Part shown: piece after piece, positions 1-7,722 of the stretch
Position numbering within the stretch: the stretch's first letter is position 1
How the letters are laid out: the number at the start of each line of letters is the position of its first letter
Source of the DNA: Flavobacteriales bacterium
GTDB taxonomy: Bacteria > Bacteroidota > Bacteroidia > Flavobacteriales > UBA1820
DNA length: 61,501 nucleotides
Direction: 5' to 3'
NCBI GenBank assembly: GCA_017620815.1
Contig: JAGAUI010000021.1
Coordinates: 1 to 61,501, forward strand
The notes under the pieces: model-generated
Seen by the model: the letters and a program-made list of their open reading frames with translations, nothing else
What the model was told of the DNA's origin: nothing
Database searches by the model: none
Translations under genes and position numbers: made by a program

Positions 1-22
1 CAGACGTGTGCTCTTCCGATCT
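1..22. other. Illumina sequencing adapter remnant
   Basis: The first 22 bases equal the 3' end of the Illumina TruSeq/multiplexing read-2 adapter (it ends GCTCTTCCGATCT). They are not genomic. The DUF192 reading frame runs in from the right and is coding up to about base 25, so the genomic sequence begins at base 23. Recognised from memory of the adapter sequence. Confidence 0.97.
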
Positions 23-567
23 ACACAACCAGCTTTTATGCCTGCTCGTTCACATGTCCCACCGGGTAGTTCCAGAACATATTGAGCAGGAGCAAGTGAT
101 GGACGAGAGGTCTCGTCATAAGGCACTGCACTATGTATAATGCTCACTATACGTCCGTTTGAATTGATATAAATTATGTCTAGTGGCATACGGGTGTTCT
201 TCATCCAGAATGACTGCATCTCTTCTGCTGGGAAGATAAAGAGCATTCCTTGATTATATTCTAGTGAATCACGATACATAAGACCTTGGGCTCTACGGCC
301 TTCGTTATCGGCTATTTCTATATTTCCACTATAAAGGATACCCCCACCTGCTTGTGCTTCACGCACAGTCACCACACCCTGTGGACTGAATGGGATATTG
401 ATATGAGATACTTCGTTCTGGTTTTTATCACTACTCATAGAACTCATAGAGACAAATGAATCAACCACATAGCCTCCTAGAAAGATGATAATAAAACCAA
501 ATGCAACTACTTTCAACCAAGTACCTCTCGTAGAGGTGCTTTTACGTCTGTTTTTCTTATTACTCAT
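23..567 (-). CDS. DUF192 family membrane-anchored protein (3' end missing)
   Basis: My translation from an ATG at 567 gives 181 residues before the frame runs into adapter sequence. A basic N-terminus (SNKKNRRK) precedes one hydrophobic segment at about residues 17-36, so the protein is probably anchored in the inner membrane with the domain outside. The rest matches DUF192 (COG1430): a QGLMYR segment, then GMLFIF, FWMKNT, MPLDI and a final YVLELPGG stretch. The role of the family is not settled. The start overlaps the lgt stop as ATGA, so the two genes are probably translationally coupled. Only the last few residues seem to be missing, because the family usually ends soon after the LKPGD-like segment reached here (IKAGC). 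The truncation is due to the contig end, not to mutation. Confidence 0.88.
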
Positions 568-1394
568 TTTTTATTGATTTTTGAGGGATAAACACGTTTT
601 GATGCTGTAAAAATAAGGATTATTCCAGCGATGATAAATGGTATTGAGAGGATTTGCCCCATATTGAGTATCATACCTTCCTCAAATGCACTTTGATTTT
701 CTTTGAAGAACTCTATAATGATTCTCATACCAAAGAGCCACACCATAAATATACCAAATATAAGTCCTTCGGCCTTTACCCAACCACGCTTATATATATA
801 TGAGAGCAAGACAAATAGAGCCATGTATGCCACAGACTCATATAGTTGGGTGGGATGGCGAGGGATATTTTCTCCCAATGCACGGAATATGACACCATAT
901 GAACTACCACTAGGCAAGCCAACAATCTCGGAATTAAAGAAATTTCCTAGACGTATAAATGCCCCACCTAGAGCAACTACTATCACCAGACGGTCCATGA
1001 GCCATAGAAAATGGCGTTTGATACGACGAGATAGTATCCACACTGCTAGTGGTATGCCTATCGCTGCTCCATGACTCGCTAGACCTTGGTATCCGGTAAA
1101 CTTAAACGGAGATATCTGGAAGGGCAATATCATCTCCAGTATATGATTGCTATAATAATCCCATTCGTAAAATATGCAATGACCTAGTCGTGAGCCTATA
1201 AGCGTTCCAAAGAAAACATAAAGCAACATCGTACCAACTTCTTCCTCGCTCATGGAATCTCTTCGTGCCATCTTATTAAACAGCCACAAGCCCACCGCAA
1301 ATGCAGCAAGCCACATAAGCGAATAATATCTAAGCGTGATAAATCCTAAATCTATCCCCAATGGCGGGTCCCATACTATTGCTAGTGTTATCAT
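564..1394 (-). CDS. lgt: Prolipoprotein diacylglyceryl transferase
   Basis: Lgt transfers diacylglycerol from phosphatidylglycerol to the lipobox cysteine of prolipoproteins in the inner membrane. This is the first step of lipoprotein maturation, needed for the DUF4136 and endonuclease-type lipoproteins in this window. The 276-residue product has several membrane segments, the conserved H108 in an SHGAAIG segment, and the family signature GAFIRLGNFFNSE at about residues 144-156. The open frame extends upstream to 1505, but I chose the ATG at 1394. The protein then starts MITLAIVWDP as in relatives, the upstream residues are basic and unlike the family, and a promoter-like -7 element lies at 1418-1425. 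The gene is followed by DUF192 with a 4-nt overlap. Confidence 0.95.
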   Translation of the reverse strand: MITLAIVWDPPLGIDLGFITLRYYSLMWLAAFAVGLWLFNKMARRDSMSEEEVGTMLLYVFFGTLIGSRLGHCIFYEWDYYSNHILEMILPFQISPFKFTGYQGLASHGAAIGIPLAVWILSRRIKRHFLWLMDRLVIVVALGGAFIRLGNFFNSEIVGLPSGSSYGVIFRALGENIPRHPTQLYESVAYMALFVLLSYIYKRGWVKAEGLIFGIFMVWLFGMRIIIEFFKENQSAFEEGMILNMGQILSIPFIIAGIILIFTASKRVYPSKINKK

Positions 1395-1529
1395 ATATCT
1401 TTTTTTTACTACCGTAACAAATGTACGGCATAAAATACACTCTACCGAAAAATATAGCCTATTTTTTTGAAAAGCTATGTATTTATTCCCTATCTTTACC
1501 CTCATAATAGATATCTCTTACATATAGAT
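1395..1529. promoter_or_regulatory. Divergent promoter region, lgt / Glu-rich protein
   Basis: For lgt on the minus strand, TACATTTG (1418-1425, read in reverse) matches the Bacteroidota -7 consensus TAnnTTTG. For the plus-strand gene, TTTG at 1466-1469 and TATCTTTA at 1491-1498 are 21 nt apart, one base off the -7 consensus. Matches are by eye only. Confidence 0.5.
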
Positions 1530-2981
1530 ATGAAAAATTTACTAGAAAAAGAACTACGCCTTTTGGCACAAGAAATACTAGACATAAAAACAGATGAAGA
1601 CTTATCTTTATGTCATGAAAAAACTCGTCTGCTGTATGAAAAACTCACAGTGATGATGTACACAGGTCATCATTTGGGAAGTCAAAACACTACCGATGTA
1701 AAAGAAGAAACGCCTGTTATTATCCCCACAGAAGAGATTAACCCTTCCAGTAACACAGAAACTTCAATTGTCGATGTAGAAGAAACAGATGAAAAGATAG
1801 AGGAAATACCTACCACAGAGGCAGCAAAAGTAGAGAAAGTAGAAGAGACTATTTCTGAACCTATCCAGAACGTATCTATAGAGGAAATAGTAGCCATAGA
1901 TGAAGATGGTAGCGTTATAGAGGACATTAAAGTAGAAATAAACGAAGAGATAACCCTAGAAGAAGAACCACGCAATAGCGAAAAGAAAAAATCTCGCCGC
2001 ATATCCAAAACCAGCGATATATTCCAGCAGTCTCTCTTTGACCAAGACCTTTTCTCAAACGAAATCATCGGCTTTGACCCAGATGACGACATATTTGAAA
2101 AAGCACCGTCTGTAAACACCGAAAAAGACAGCAGTGAAATCATAGAGCCTGTAGTTCCTATTGCAGATGCTCCACAAGAGGATAAAGAAACAGAAAACTC
2201 CATAGAGAAAGAAGAAGAGAAAGATACTTCAGAGACTCCTGTGGAAGAGGCCATCGCAAATGAAGAAAAAGAGGACAACACTGCCCGTCTTATAGATGAA
2301 ATCATTGATAGTCCTATAAATATAGAACCAGCTTCATCCATCGAGAAAAAATCCTTCTTCTCTTTCCGCATAATGGAAACCGATGATTACGATATAGAAA
2401 CACCTACCGAAAATCCTGCCCCATCTGCCATTACAGAAGAAACATCAGCAGAGGAGAGTGTAGAAGAAGAAATAGTAGGAAACACAGTAGAAGAAGCCCC
2501 CGAAGCACCAGAGGTCATTATTGAGGAGGAAAAAACAGAGGATGCTGCAATAGAAAACGCCCCTTTAACAGAAGGAGCAGCCGATGAATCTATAGAAGAA
2601 ATAATCACAGAAGAAAAGACAGAAGAAAAAGTCATAGAAGATATAGCGGAAGAAACCTCACCTTCCCAAGAGGCTCCTATCACCATCAACGAAGCTCTTG
2701 CACAGAACACTTCTTCATCTAGAAAGCTATCTGTAAATGAGATGTTGGCATCCAGAAACATCGCCATAACTCTTAACGACCGTCTAGCCTTTATAAACAA
2801 CCTATTTGACGGGGAAGTAGAAGATTTTGAAAACACCATACGTTATATCTTCTCCCAAAAAGAAGTAGATGTAGTCATAGAATACATCACCGAAATTATC
2901 AAACCTTACTACAATAACTGGATAGAGAAAGAAGAATACGAAAAACGATTTATGGATATAATCCTCAAGTATTTTTCTTAA
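1530..2981 (+). CDS. Glu-rich protein with conserved C-terminal domain, function unknown
   Basis: The 483-residue product has three parts. The N-terminus (about 1-45) is a short helical segment, MKNLLEKELRLLAQEILD. The middle (about 50-390) is a very acidic, low-complexity region full of Glu, Ile, Thr and Val, including many EE and EEK repeats, and is probably disordered. The C-terminus (about 395-483) is compact, with SVNEMLA, LNDRLAFINNLFDGE and a helical end. I associate that last block with hypothetical proteins found widely in Bacteroidota. There is no signal peptide or membrane segment, so it is probably cytosolic. The ATG at 1530 was chosen over the upstream frame because it follows the promoter-like site and starts the conserved helix. 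It is a single-gene unit facing yigZ. Function unknown. Confidence 0.8.
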   Translation: MKNLLEKELRLLAQEILDIKTDEDLSLCHEKTRLLYEKLTVMMYTGHHLGSQNTTDVKEETPVIIPTEEINPSSNTETSIVDVEETDEKIEEIPTTEAAKVEKVEETISEPIQNVSIEEIVAIDEDGSVIEDIKVEINEEITLEEEPRNSEKKKSRRISKTSDIFQQSLFDQDLFSNEIIGFDPDDDIFEKAPSVNTEKDSSEIIEPVVPIADAPQEDKETENSIEKEEEKDTSETPVEEAIANEEKEDNTARLIDEIIDSPINIEPASSIEKKSFFSFRIMETDDYDIETPTENPAPSAITEETSAEESVEEEIVGNTVEEAPEAPEVIIEEEKTEDAAIENAPLTEGAADESIEEIITEEKTEEKVIEDIAEETSPSQEAPITINEALAQNTSSSRKLSVNEMLASRNIAITLNDRLAFINNLFDGEVEDFENTIRYIFSQKEVDVVIEYITEIIKPYYNNWIEKEEYEKRFMDIILKYFS

Positions 2982-2996
2982 GAAAGAAGAACATGA

Positions 2997-3043
2997 CCAT
3001 CATAGCGATGCGGCACCCTACGGGTGCCGCATCGCTATGATGG
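2997..3043. terminator. Perfect 22-bp hairpin between convergent genes
   Basis: Arms at 2997-3018 and 3022-3043 are perfectly complementary, with a 3-nt loop (tac). The hairpin lies between the ends of two convergent genes and probably acts on both. It has no clear U-tract on the plus strand and only a mixed T-rich tail on the minus strand, so it may block exonucleases or mark a recombination-prone repeat rather than be a classical terminator. Confidence 0.7.
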
Positions 3044-3049
3044 CTGTAT

Positions 3050-3670
3050 CTATTCTTCTATGAGTCTTACCATATACATTTCATCAAATGCTTTTTCTAT
3101 ACGAGAAACCATAGAAAGCCTTACCGAAAAATGCAGACGACAACGTCCCGTAAAATCCTGCTGTCTTATCCTAAGTTCGTTATCTTTCATCACACGCATC
3201 ACAGCACTCATTTGCGGATAATCAAATTCTGCTATAAAATCCTTCTCCACCACACATTCTTTCTTACTCACCTCATCTAGAGCCATCATAGCAGTGTTTT
3301 TATAAGCATTTATAAGCCCCGAAGTGCCCAATAAGATTCCACCAAAATAACGCACCACTACTACCAACACATTGGTAATGCCGCTGGAGAGTATCTGGTT
3401 ATAGATAGGCACTCCTGCCGTACCCGAAGGCTCACCATCATCATTGGCACGATAAGAAACACTATCATACCCCATCTTCCAAGCATAACAATGATGACGG
3501 GCACTATAATGTTCCGCTTTAAGTGCTTGTACCAATGCTTTTACCTCATCTTCGTTTTCTATGTGATACACATAGCCATAGAATTTGCTACCCTTATCCT
3601 TAAACAGAACAGGTTCTTCCAACGGAATATCTACCGTCACATAAGAATCTTTTACCTCACTATCCATCAT
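3050..3670 (-). CDS. yigZ: YigZ/IMPACT family protein
   Basis: The 206-residue protein belongs to the IMPACT (UPF0029/YigZ) family, whose members bind RNA or ribosome-associated factors and are linked to translational control; the bacterial role is not firmly known. Visible family motifs are HHCYAW at about residues 79-84, NDDGEPSGTAGVPI at about 95-108 and VVVRYFGGILLGTSGLINAYK just after. The length is typical (about 200). The start at 3670 overlaps the stop of the upstream GNAT gene in an ATGA arrangement, and a second ATG follows immediately, so either Met could be used. The two genes form a small operon that ends at the hairpin at 2997-3043. Confidence 0.92.
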   Translation of the reverse strand: MMDSEVKDSYVTVDIPLEEPVLFKDKGSKFYGYVYHIENEDEVKALVQALKAEHYSARHHCYAWKMGYDSVSYRANDDGEPSGTAGVPIYNQILSSGITNVLVVVVRYFGGILLGTSGLINAYKNTAMMALDEVSKKECVVEKDFIAEFDYPQMSAVMRVMKDNELRIRQQDFTGRCRLHFSVRLSMVSRIEKAFDEMYMVRLIEE

Positions 3671-4155
3671 TTTATATTTTTCTGCATCACATAGTCATCC
3701 ATCACATACCCATTGCCTATATCTGTTACCACATCATCTATCACCTCATATCCATTCTTTATGTAAATATCATAGGCTCTGGTATTGTATTTGTTTACAG
3801 TAAGATATATTGCTTGTAATTTTTCTTCACTACATTTTCTCTCTAGAGCATCTAGCACTATACGGGAGAGTCCCTTTCCTCTGTAGTCTTTTACTATATA
3901 TAATTTGCTCAGAAAGAGTCTCTTTCCTTCTACTCTCACCCCTGCAAATCCTGCTTTCTTCCCCTCATACTCTATGAAAAAATACTCATATCGCCCCTCC
4001 AAGATTTGTTTTTTCAATGCGTCTATGGATAAAAACACATCCAACATATACTCTATCTGTTCACCAGAAAGTATAGAGGCATAACACTCCCTCCATATAT
4101 CTGCTGCCATAGCCGATACACAGGCTAGTTCCTCAACTTTTACTGCTTTCATCAT
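3667..4155 (-). CDS. GNAT family N-acetyltransferase
   Basis: This is a GCN5-related acetyltransferase that would use acetyl-CoA on an unidentified amine. The acetyl-CoA loop appears as YRGKGLSRIVLDALE, preceded by a beta strand (RLFLSKLYIVKD) and followed by LTVNKYNTRAYDIYIKNGY, the usual C-terminal motif. The open frame extends to 4215, but that part runs through a terminator hairpin (4184-4212) and a -7 element (4173-4180). I therefore set the start at the paired ATGs at 4155/4152, giving 162 residues. It is cotranscribed and coupled (ATGA) with yigZ. The substrate cannot be read from sequence; relatives include RimI-type and small-molecule acetyltransferases. Confidence 0.85.
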   Translation of the reverse strand: MMKAVKVEELACVSAMAADIWRECYASILSGEQIEYMLDVFLSIDALKKQILEGRYEYFFIEYEGKKAGFAGVRVEGKRLFLSKLYIVKDYRGKGLSRIVLDALERKCSEEKLQAIYLTVNKYNTRAYDIYIKNGYEVIDDVVTDIGNGYVMDDYVMQKNIK

Positions 4156-4172
4156 ACATGTTTCCATAGACA

Positions 4173-4180
4173 CAAATGTA
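4173..4180 (-). promoter_or_regulatory. Putative -7 element for the GNAT-yigZ operon
   Basis: Read on the minus strand this is TACATTTG, a match to TAnnTTTG. It is wedged between the upstream terminator hairpin and the ATG at 4155. That placement makes the leader about 10-15 nt and argues against the longer GNAT start. Confidence 0.5.
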
Positions 4181-4183
4181 CAA

Positions 4184-4212
4184 AAAAAGGCTCTGCTTCG
4201 CAGAGCCTTTTT
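4184..4212 (-). terminator. Intrinsic terminator of the nfeD-SPFH operon
   Basis: The stem arms are 4184-4196 and 4200-4212 with loop ttc. The core is GGCTCTGC, and seven T residues end the transcript on the minus strand. It sits 18 nt past the SPFH gene stop and separates that operon from the next one. Confidence 0.88.
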
Positions 4213-4229
4213 CAAATAGCATGAATTAT

Positions 4230-5228
4230 TTACTCATCTTTTTTCTCAAATATCCCCTTTATCGCTCCCAACGAACCTAATGCTGCTGTAGCCTCATAAG
4301 GGATATAAATAGTCTTGTTATCCTCTCCAGAGGCTATATCTTTAAGACTATCTAGATAATGTACTGCTATAAGATACTGTGCTGGGTCTGTCTTACCAGC
4401 AGAAAGAGCAGCAGTTACTCGTTCTATGGCAGCAGCTTCGGCATTTGCGACAGCTATACGAGCCTCAGCTTGACCTTCTGCTTCAAGTATCTGTGAACGT
4501 TTACTACCTTCGGCACGTTTTATCTGAGCCTCCATTTCACCTTCGGCATATAGGATTTGGGACTGTTTAGCACCTTCTGCCTCTAGGATAGTGGCACGTT
4601 TATCTCGTTCTGCACGCATCTGTTTTTCCATCGCATCGCGTATATCGCGAGGAGGATTGATATCCTGTAGTTCCACACGGTTTACCTTTACACCCCATTT
4701 GTTGGTAGCCTCATCCAGTATCTCACGCAAACGACTGTTTATAGTATCACGAGATGTAAGTGTCTCATCTAGGTCTAGGTCTCCTATCACGTTACGCAAT
4801 GATGTCTGTGTGAGTTTTTCTATCGCTTGAGGGAGATTGGATATCTCATACACAGAACGTACAGGGTCCATTATCTGGAAATAGATAAGGGCATTTATTT
4901 CTGTAACTATGTTATCTCTAGTTATCACGTTCTGTTTTGGGAAGTCATATACCGTCTCACGCAAGTCTATACGCTCTTTGGATATATGACGAACTATTAC
5001 TCCACCACCAGGCACCTCTTGGCTGTAACGCCACAGTATGGCACGAGGTTGGTCTATGATGGGTATAATGACGTTAATACCAGAATGCAGAGTCTTGTGA
5101 TAGCGACCCAGACGTTCTATAATCATCACTTCAGATTGTTGAATAATGCGAATTCCCTTGGCAAGTATTATTATGACAAATACCACCAACGCTACTAGCA
5201 CTGTCGTGCCAAATGTAAGTCCATCCAT
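4230..5228 (-). CDS. SPFH/Band 7 (stomatin/paraslipin-like) membrane protein
   Basis: This 332-residue protein is a slipin of the QmcA/paraslipin type. These proteins oligomerise on the inner membrane and organise lipid domains or membrane protein quality control. One N-terminal membrane segment (about 5-24) is followed by the SPFH domain (about 25-190: VMIIERLGRYHKTLHSGINVI, then the RVELQDINPPRDI stretch). A long Ala/Glu-rich coiled coil follows (about 195-265, repeated AEGxxxxQI). It lies 27 nt behind an NfeD-like gene in the same direction. NfeD and slipin genes are commonly paired and interact, which supports both calls. The operon ends at the terminator at 4184-4212. Confidence 0.93.
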   Translation of the reverse strand: MDGLTFGTTVLVALVVFVIIILAKGIRIIQQSEVMIIERLGRYHKTLHSGINVIIPIIDQPRAILWRYSQEVPGGGVIVRHISKERIDLRETVYDFPKQNVITRDNIVTEINALIYFQIMDPVRSVYEISNLPQAIEKLTQTSLRNVIGDLDLDETLTSRDTINSRLREILDEATNKWGVKVNRVELQDINPPRDIRDAMEKQMRAERDKRATILEAEGAKQSQILYAEGEMEAQIKRAEGSKRSQILEAEGQAEARIAVANAEAAAIERVTAALSAGKTDPAQYLIAVHYLDSLKDIASGEDNKTIYIPYEATAALGSLGAIKGIFEKKDE

Positions 5229-5255
5229 TGTTTTATATCTGTTTAAGTTATTTTC

Positions 5256-5705
5256 TTACTCTACAGGTGTAACAACCATAACAATACTCTCTATACGCAC
5301 CACACGCACTTCGACACCTACTGCTATAGGCATATCATCTACACTACGAGCAGGGAAAATATCCCCATCTATCCTCACCTCTCCTTTAAGGCTTGGCAAG
5401 TCAATAGATTTTGATAGACGTCCTACTCGTCCTATGAGTGCATCTTGATTGGTAGAAACGGCATCTTTACCTTTTTTAAGCAAGTATTTGACAGCAAAGG
5501 GACGTATCACCACAAATACCACCAATGACACCACAGCAAATGCTATGAGTTGTACGTTAAGACCAGCTCCACACGCTGAAAGCACAGCCGCCACTGCCGC
5601 CCCCACAGAAAAACATCCTATGGTAAAACTAGGTAGTAGAACTTCGGCTATAAGAGTGATTATGGCTATCACAGCCCATACCCACCATACAAAAATAGTT
5701 TCCAT
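5256..5705 (-). CDS. NfeD-like membrane protein
   Basis: A short NfeD protein (149 residues) of the 1b type, without the ClpP-like protease domain. Two or three hydrophobic segments (about 3-70, including VWAVIAIITLIAEVLLPSF) are followed by a soluble OB-fold domain (about 80-149: ALIGRVGRLSKSIDLPSLKG, then RIDGDIFPARS). The soluble OB fold of this family binds or modulates partner slipins. It is immediately upstream of the SPFH gene and almost certainly cotranscribed with it. Confidence 0.9.
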   Translation of the reverse strand: METIFVWWVWAVIAIITLIAEVLLPSFTIGCFSVGAAVAAVLSACGAGLNVQLIAFAVVSLVVFVVIRPFAVKYLLKKGKDAVSTNQDALIGRVGRLSKSIDLPSLKGEVRIDGDIFPARSVDDMPIAVGVEVRVVRIESIVMVVTPVE

Positions 5706-5743
5706 CGTCTATGAGTTTTAATATCTGTTATACGCCTATAAAT

Positions 5744-6934
5744 TTAGACATTTTTTACACGTTTGCAATATAGTATCTTATATTTTTTTTCACCACAAGA
5801 AAAACCTATGACAAAATCATCATCACTACCGTCCTTTAACTTGAGATTCTTTTTAAGCACATCTGCTCTTTCTGGATAATTCCTGCATACTACATTGGCT
5901 TTAAGGGCAGGCAATAATGTTTTAACATTTTTACGATTCACCTCTCCCACTACCTCAAATACCCTTCCTGCAAATCCCTCTACATATTCCCTAGATGTAT
6001 ATAAAGCAGTTCCTCTACCCACTTTTTTCAATCCCAATTCCATCGCATAACCATCTCCCACTCCCGCCTTACGCATAGCAGCACTCACATCATAAAGATA
6101 ATGATCCACATCTCCCATCTCACATTTTACGTCATCTATTTTTTTATAGACAAATGGTGCATCATTATCATTTTCTATATCTACCGAAAACACATCTGCT
6201 GCACCCTCATGACCTTTTTTCTGAATAACAAGTATTTCTTTTACTTCGCCTTTTAATGCCACCACATGTATCTGCTCCACACATTTCATATCCCTAGATA
6301 TAACATTTATATCTACCATAGGAGATAGTTTGGTCATTATGACATTTGTTTTAGCCATAAGCGTGTCTTGCCATTCTATGACATTTGGCACACAGTCCTC
6401 TATGAGATATACTCTAGCACTTTTATCATCACGGCGTGCTGGGTCTAGATATATGAAATCATATTTTTTTTCATTTGCCAATATCTCTTGCAGGCCATCA
6501 GCAGCATGAACAGCAACATTGGTTTTTCCCATCACATCAAAATTATGTGCCGCCACGTGTGCCAATTCGCTATTTATCTCATAGTAATCAAGCCTACTAC
6601 ACACCTCACACAGAGCCATACTATCCACCCCAAATCCTCCGGTGAGGTCTGCTCCACTCTCCCCTGCCACAAGGCTGGACTTATATCTAGCAGTAGATAA
6701 AGTAGAGCACTGTTCTATGGATACTCCTGCGGGATAGACTATTTTATGATTTTTATATAGATGAGGAAGTTTTTTTTCGGCCTTTAACATACCTTTTATT
6801 TGGTTCATAAGCTCTATATATGGCACATTTGCAAAAGGATTTTTAACTACTCCTTTCACAAAATCGCGTCTGGTAGTATCCAGACGCATATATTTCTGAA
6901 CTTCGTCATCCAAAAGGTTTTTATATCTATCCAT
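5744..6934 (-). CDS. THUMP-like class I SAM-dependent methyltransferase
   Basis: A 396-residue protein of a Bacteroidota family annotated as class I methyltransferase with a C-terminal THUMP-like domain. The SAM-binding motif I is DLTGGFGVDS at about residues 96-105. The acidic motif II is YYEIN, and DPARRDD lies at about 164-170 as the catalytic-site segment. The family resembles RNA methyltransferases; the target nucleotide is not established. The C-terminus (about 300-396) ends with a KKYKILYCKR strand. It has its own short leader and is separated from nfeD by 38 nt, so it may be read into that operon. Confidence 0.85.
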   Translation of the reverse strand: MDRYKNLLDDEVQKYMRLDTTRRDFVKGVVKNPFANVPYIELMNQIKGMLKAEKKLPHLYKNHKIVYPAGVSIEQCSTLSTARYKSSLVAGESGADLTGGFGVDSMALCEVCSRLDYYEINSELAHVAAHNFDVMGKTNVAVHAADGLQEILANEKKYDFIYLDPARRDDKSARVYLIEDCVPNVIEWQDTLMAKTNVIMTKLSPMVDINVISRDMKCVEQIHVVALKGEVKEILVIQKKGHEGAADVFSVDIENDNDAPFVYKKIDDVKCEMGDVDHYLYDVSAAMRKAGVGDGYAMELGLKKVGRGTALYTSREYVEGFAGRVFEVVGEVNRKNVKTLLPALKANVVCRNYPERADVLKKNLKLKDGSDDDFVIGFSCGEKKYKILYCKRVKNV

Positions 6935-6989
6935 AAATTTTTAACAGGAATATAACTTTTCATTCATACTTTTTCAGATTTCGGGAGAG

Positions 6990-7115
6990 TATCTTTGTAA
7001 TGGAAAAAGGAAAGTGTTAGTTCTTTAGAAAGTGAAAAAGTAAAACGTTTTTAGTGTTAATTGTTAGATTTTGAGTAAAAGGGCATTTCGAGTGGTAAAC
7101 GAGATGCCCTTTTAC
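6990..7115 (+). ncRNA. Candidate short transcript (promoter-like site plus terminator hairpin)
   Basis: On the plus strand TATCTTTG (6990-6997) matches the -7 consensus; no clear TTTG lies at the expected upstream position. About 75 nt of purine-rich sequence then lead to a hairpin (7075-7090 with 7100-7115, one G-T pair) that ends in CCCTTTTA. No open frame lies inside. The 5' part shares 19 of 25 aligned positions with the unit at 33632-33758. Expression is inference only. The hairpin alone also serves the minus-strand gene at 7140. Confidence 0.35.
7075..7115 (-). terminator. Terminator hairpin after the DUF7935-like gene
   Basis: Arms 7075-7090 and 7100-7115 (core AAAAGGGCAT with CGAGATGCCCTTTT) pair over 16 bp with one wobble and a 9-nt loop. 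It starts 24 nt past the stop of the minus-strand gene at 7140 and has a short U-rich end in both directions. Confidence 0.7.
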
Positions 7116-7139
7116 TATGTGGTTATTATAGAAATAATC

Positions 7140-7664
7140 TTAAAAAATAGCTCTTATCTCTTTTTTAATATAAGACAGAGCCTCTTCAGATGGTATAGGG
7201 TGAGTCTTGCAATATGACAATACAGCTTCTTTAACATCTGTTACAGTAGAGGCAGACGTTTGTTTTATAGCTTCTTCTATAATATACACAGAACCTATAC
7301 GTGCAGCCTTCACCATCTGCCAAGCAGCGTCTGAAAGATACACCTGCTGGGATAGATTATACTCATACTCCTGTTCTATGTGGTCTATGAGCAGTCTCAC
7401 ATAATCCTCTACCACATCATTGTATGGTTGTACACGACACACAAGAGATACTGGAGATATACGTTCCAGTAGCAAAGCTATACGTTCATATGCCTGAAAA
7501 CGGACGGGCATAGATACTTTTTGTGATTCATCTGCCTCACTACCTTTATTTTTTACGGCTTCGGTATATTTCTTAAAGGCATACCACATAAACACCCCCA
7601 TAAGTATTACAGGCAGCATATATTTCACTAGGTCAAAGACCATAGATAGTGTTGTGTTTTCCAT
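7140..7664 (-). CDS. Membrane-anchored Bacteroidota protein, DUF7935-like
   Basis: The 174-residue product begins with one membrane segment (about 10-28, VFDLVKYMLPVILMGVFMWYAF), followed by a soluble helical domain. The segment MPVRFQAYERIALLLERISP at about 56-75 resembles a family of Bacteroidota proteins that I know as DUF7935; its function is unknown. I start at the ATG at 7664 because the six codons before it are not conserved in character and the remaining N-terminus leads directly into the membrane helix. It lies 58 nt upstream of the recA stop-side neighbour arrangement, in the same direction as recA and downstream of it, so it may be transcribed from the recA promoter. Confidence 0.7.
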   Translation of the reverse strand: MENTTLSMVFDLVKYMLPVILMGVFMWYAFKKYTEAVKNKGSEADESQKVSMPVRFQAYERIALLLERISPVSLVCRVQPYNDVVEDYVRLLIDHIEQEYEYNLSQQVYLSDAAWQMVKAARIGSVYIIEEAIKQTSASTVTDVKEAVLSYCKTHPIPSEEALSYIKKEIRAIF

Positions 7665-7722
7665 CTTTCCTATTTTTAACAAATGGAGAGCCCATAGAAA
7701 GAACTCTCCATTATCATTGTTA

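Noticed and set aside
23-567. DUF192 gene as a truncated pseudogene
   Set aside because: The truncation coincides with the adapter, so it is an artefact of the contig end. The readable part has no stop or frameshift.
1682-2371. Ser-rich open frame of 229 codons on the minus strand
   Set aside because: It is the antisense of the Glu-rich gene: the Glu codons read as Ser and Phe on the other strand. Composition follows directly from that.
4156-4215. Longer GNAT start at 4215
   Set aside because: The frame runs through the terminator hairpin at 4184-4212 and the -7 element at 4173-4180, so it is not translated.
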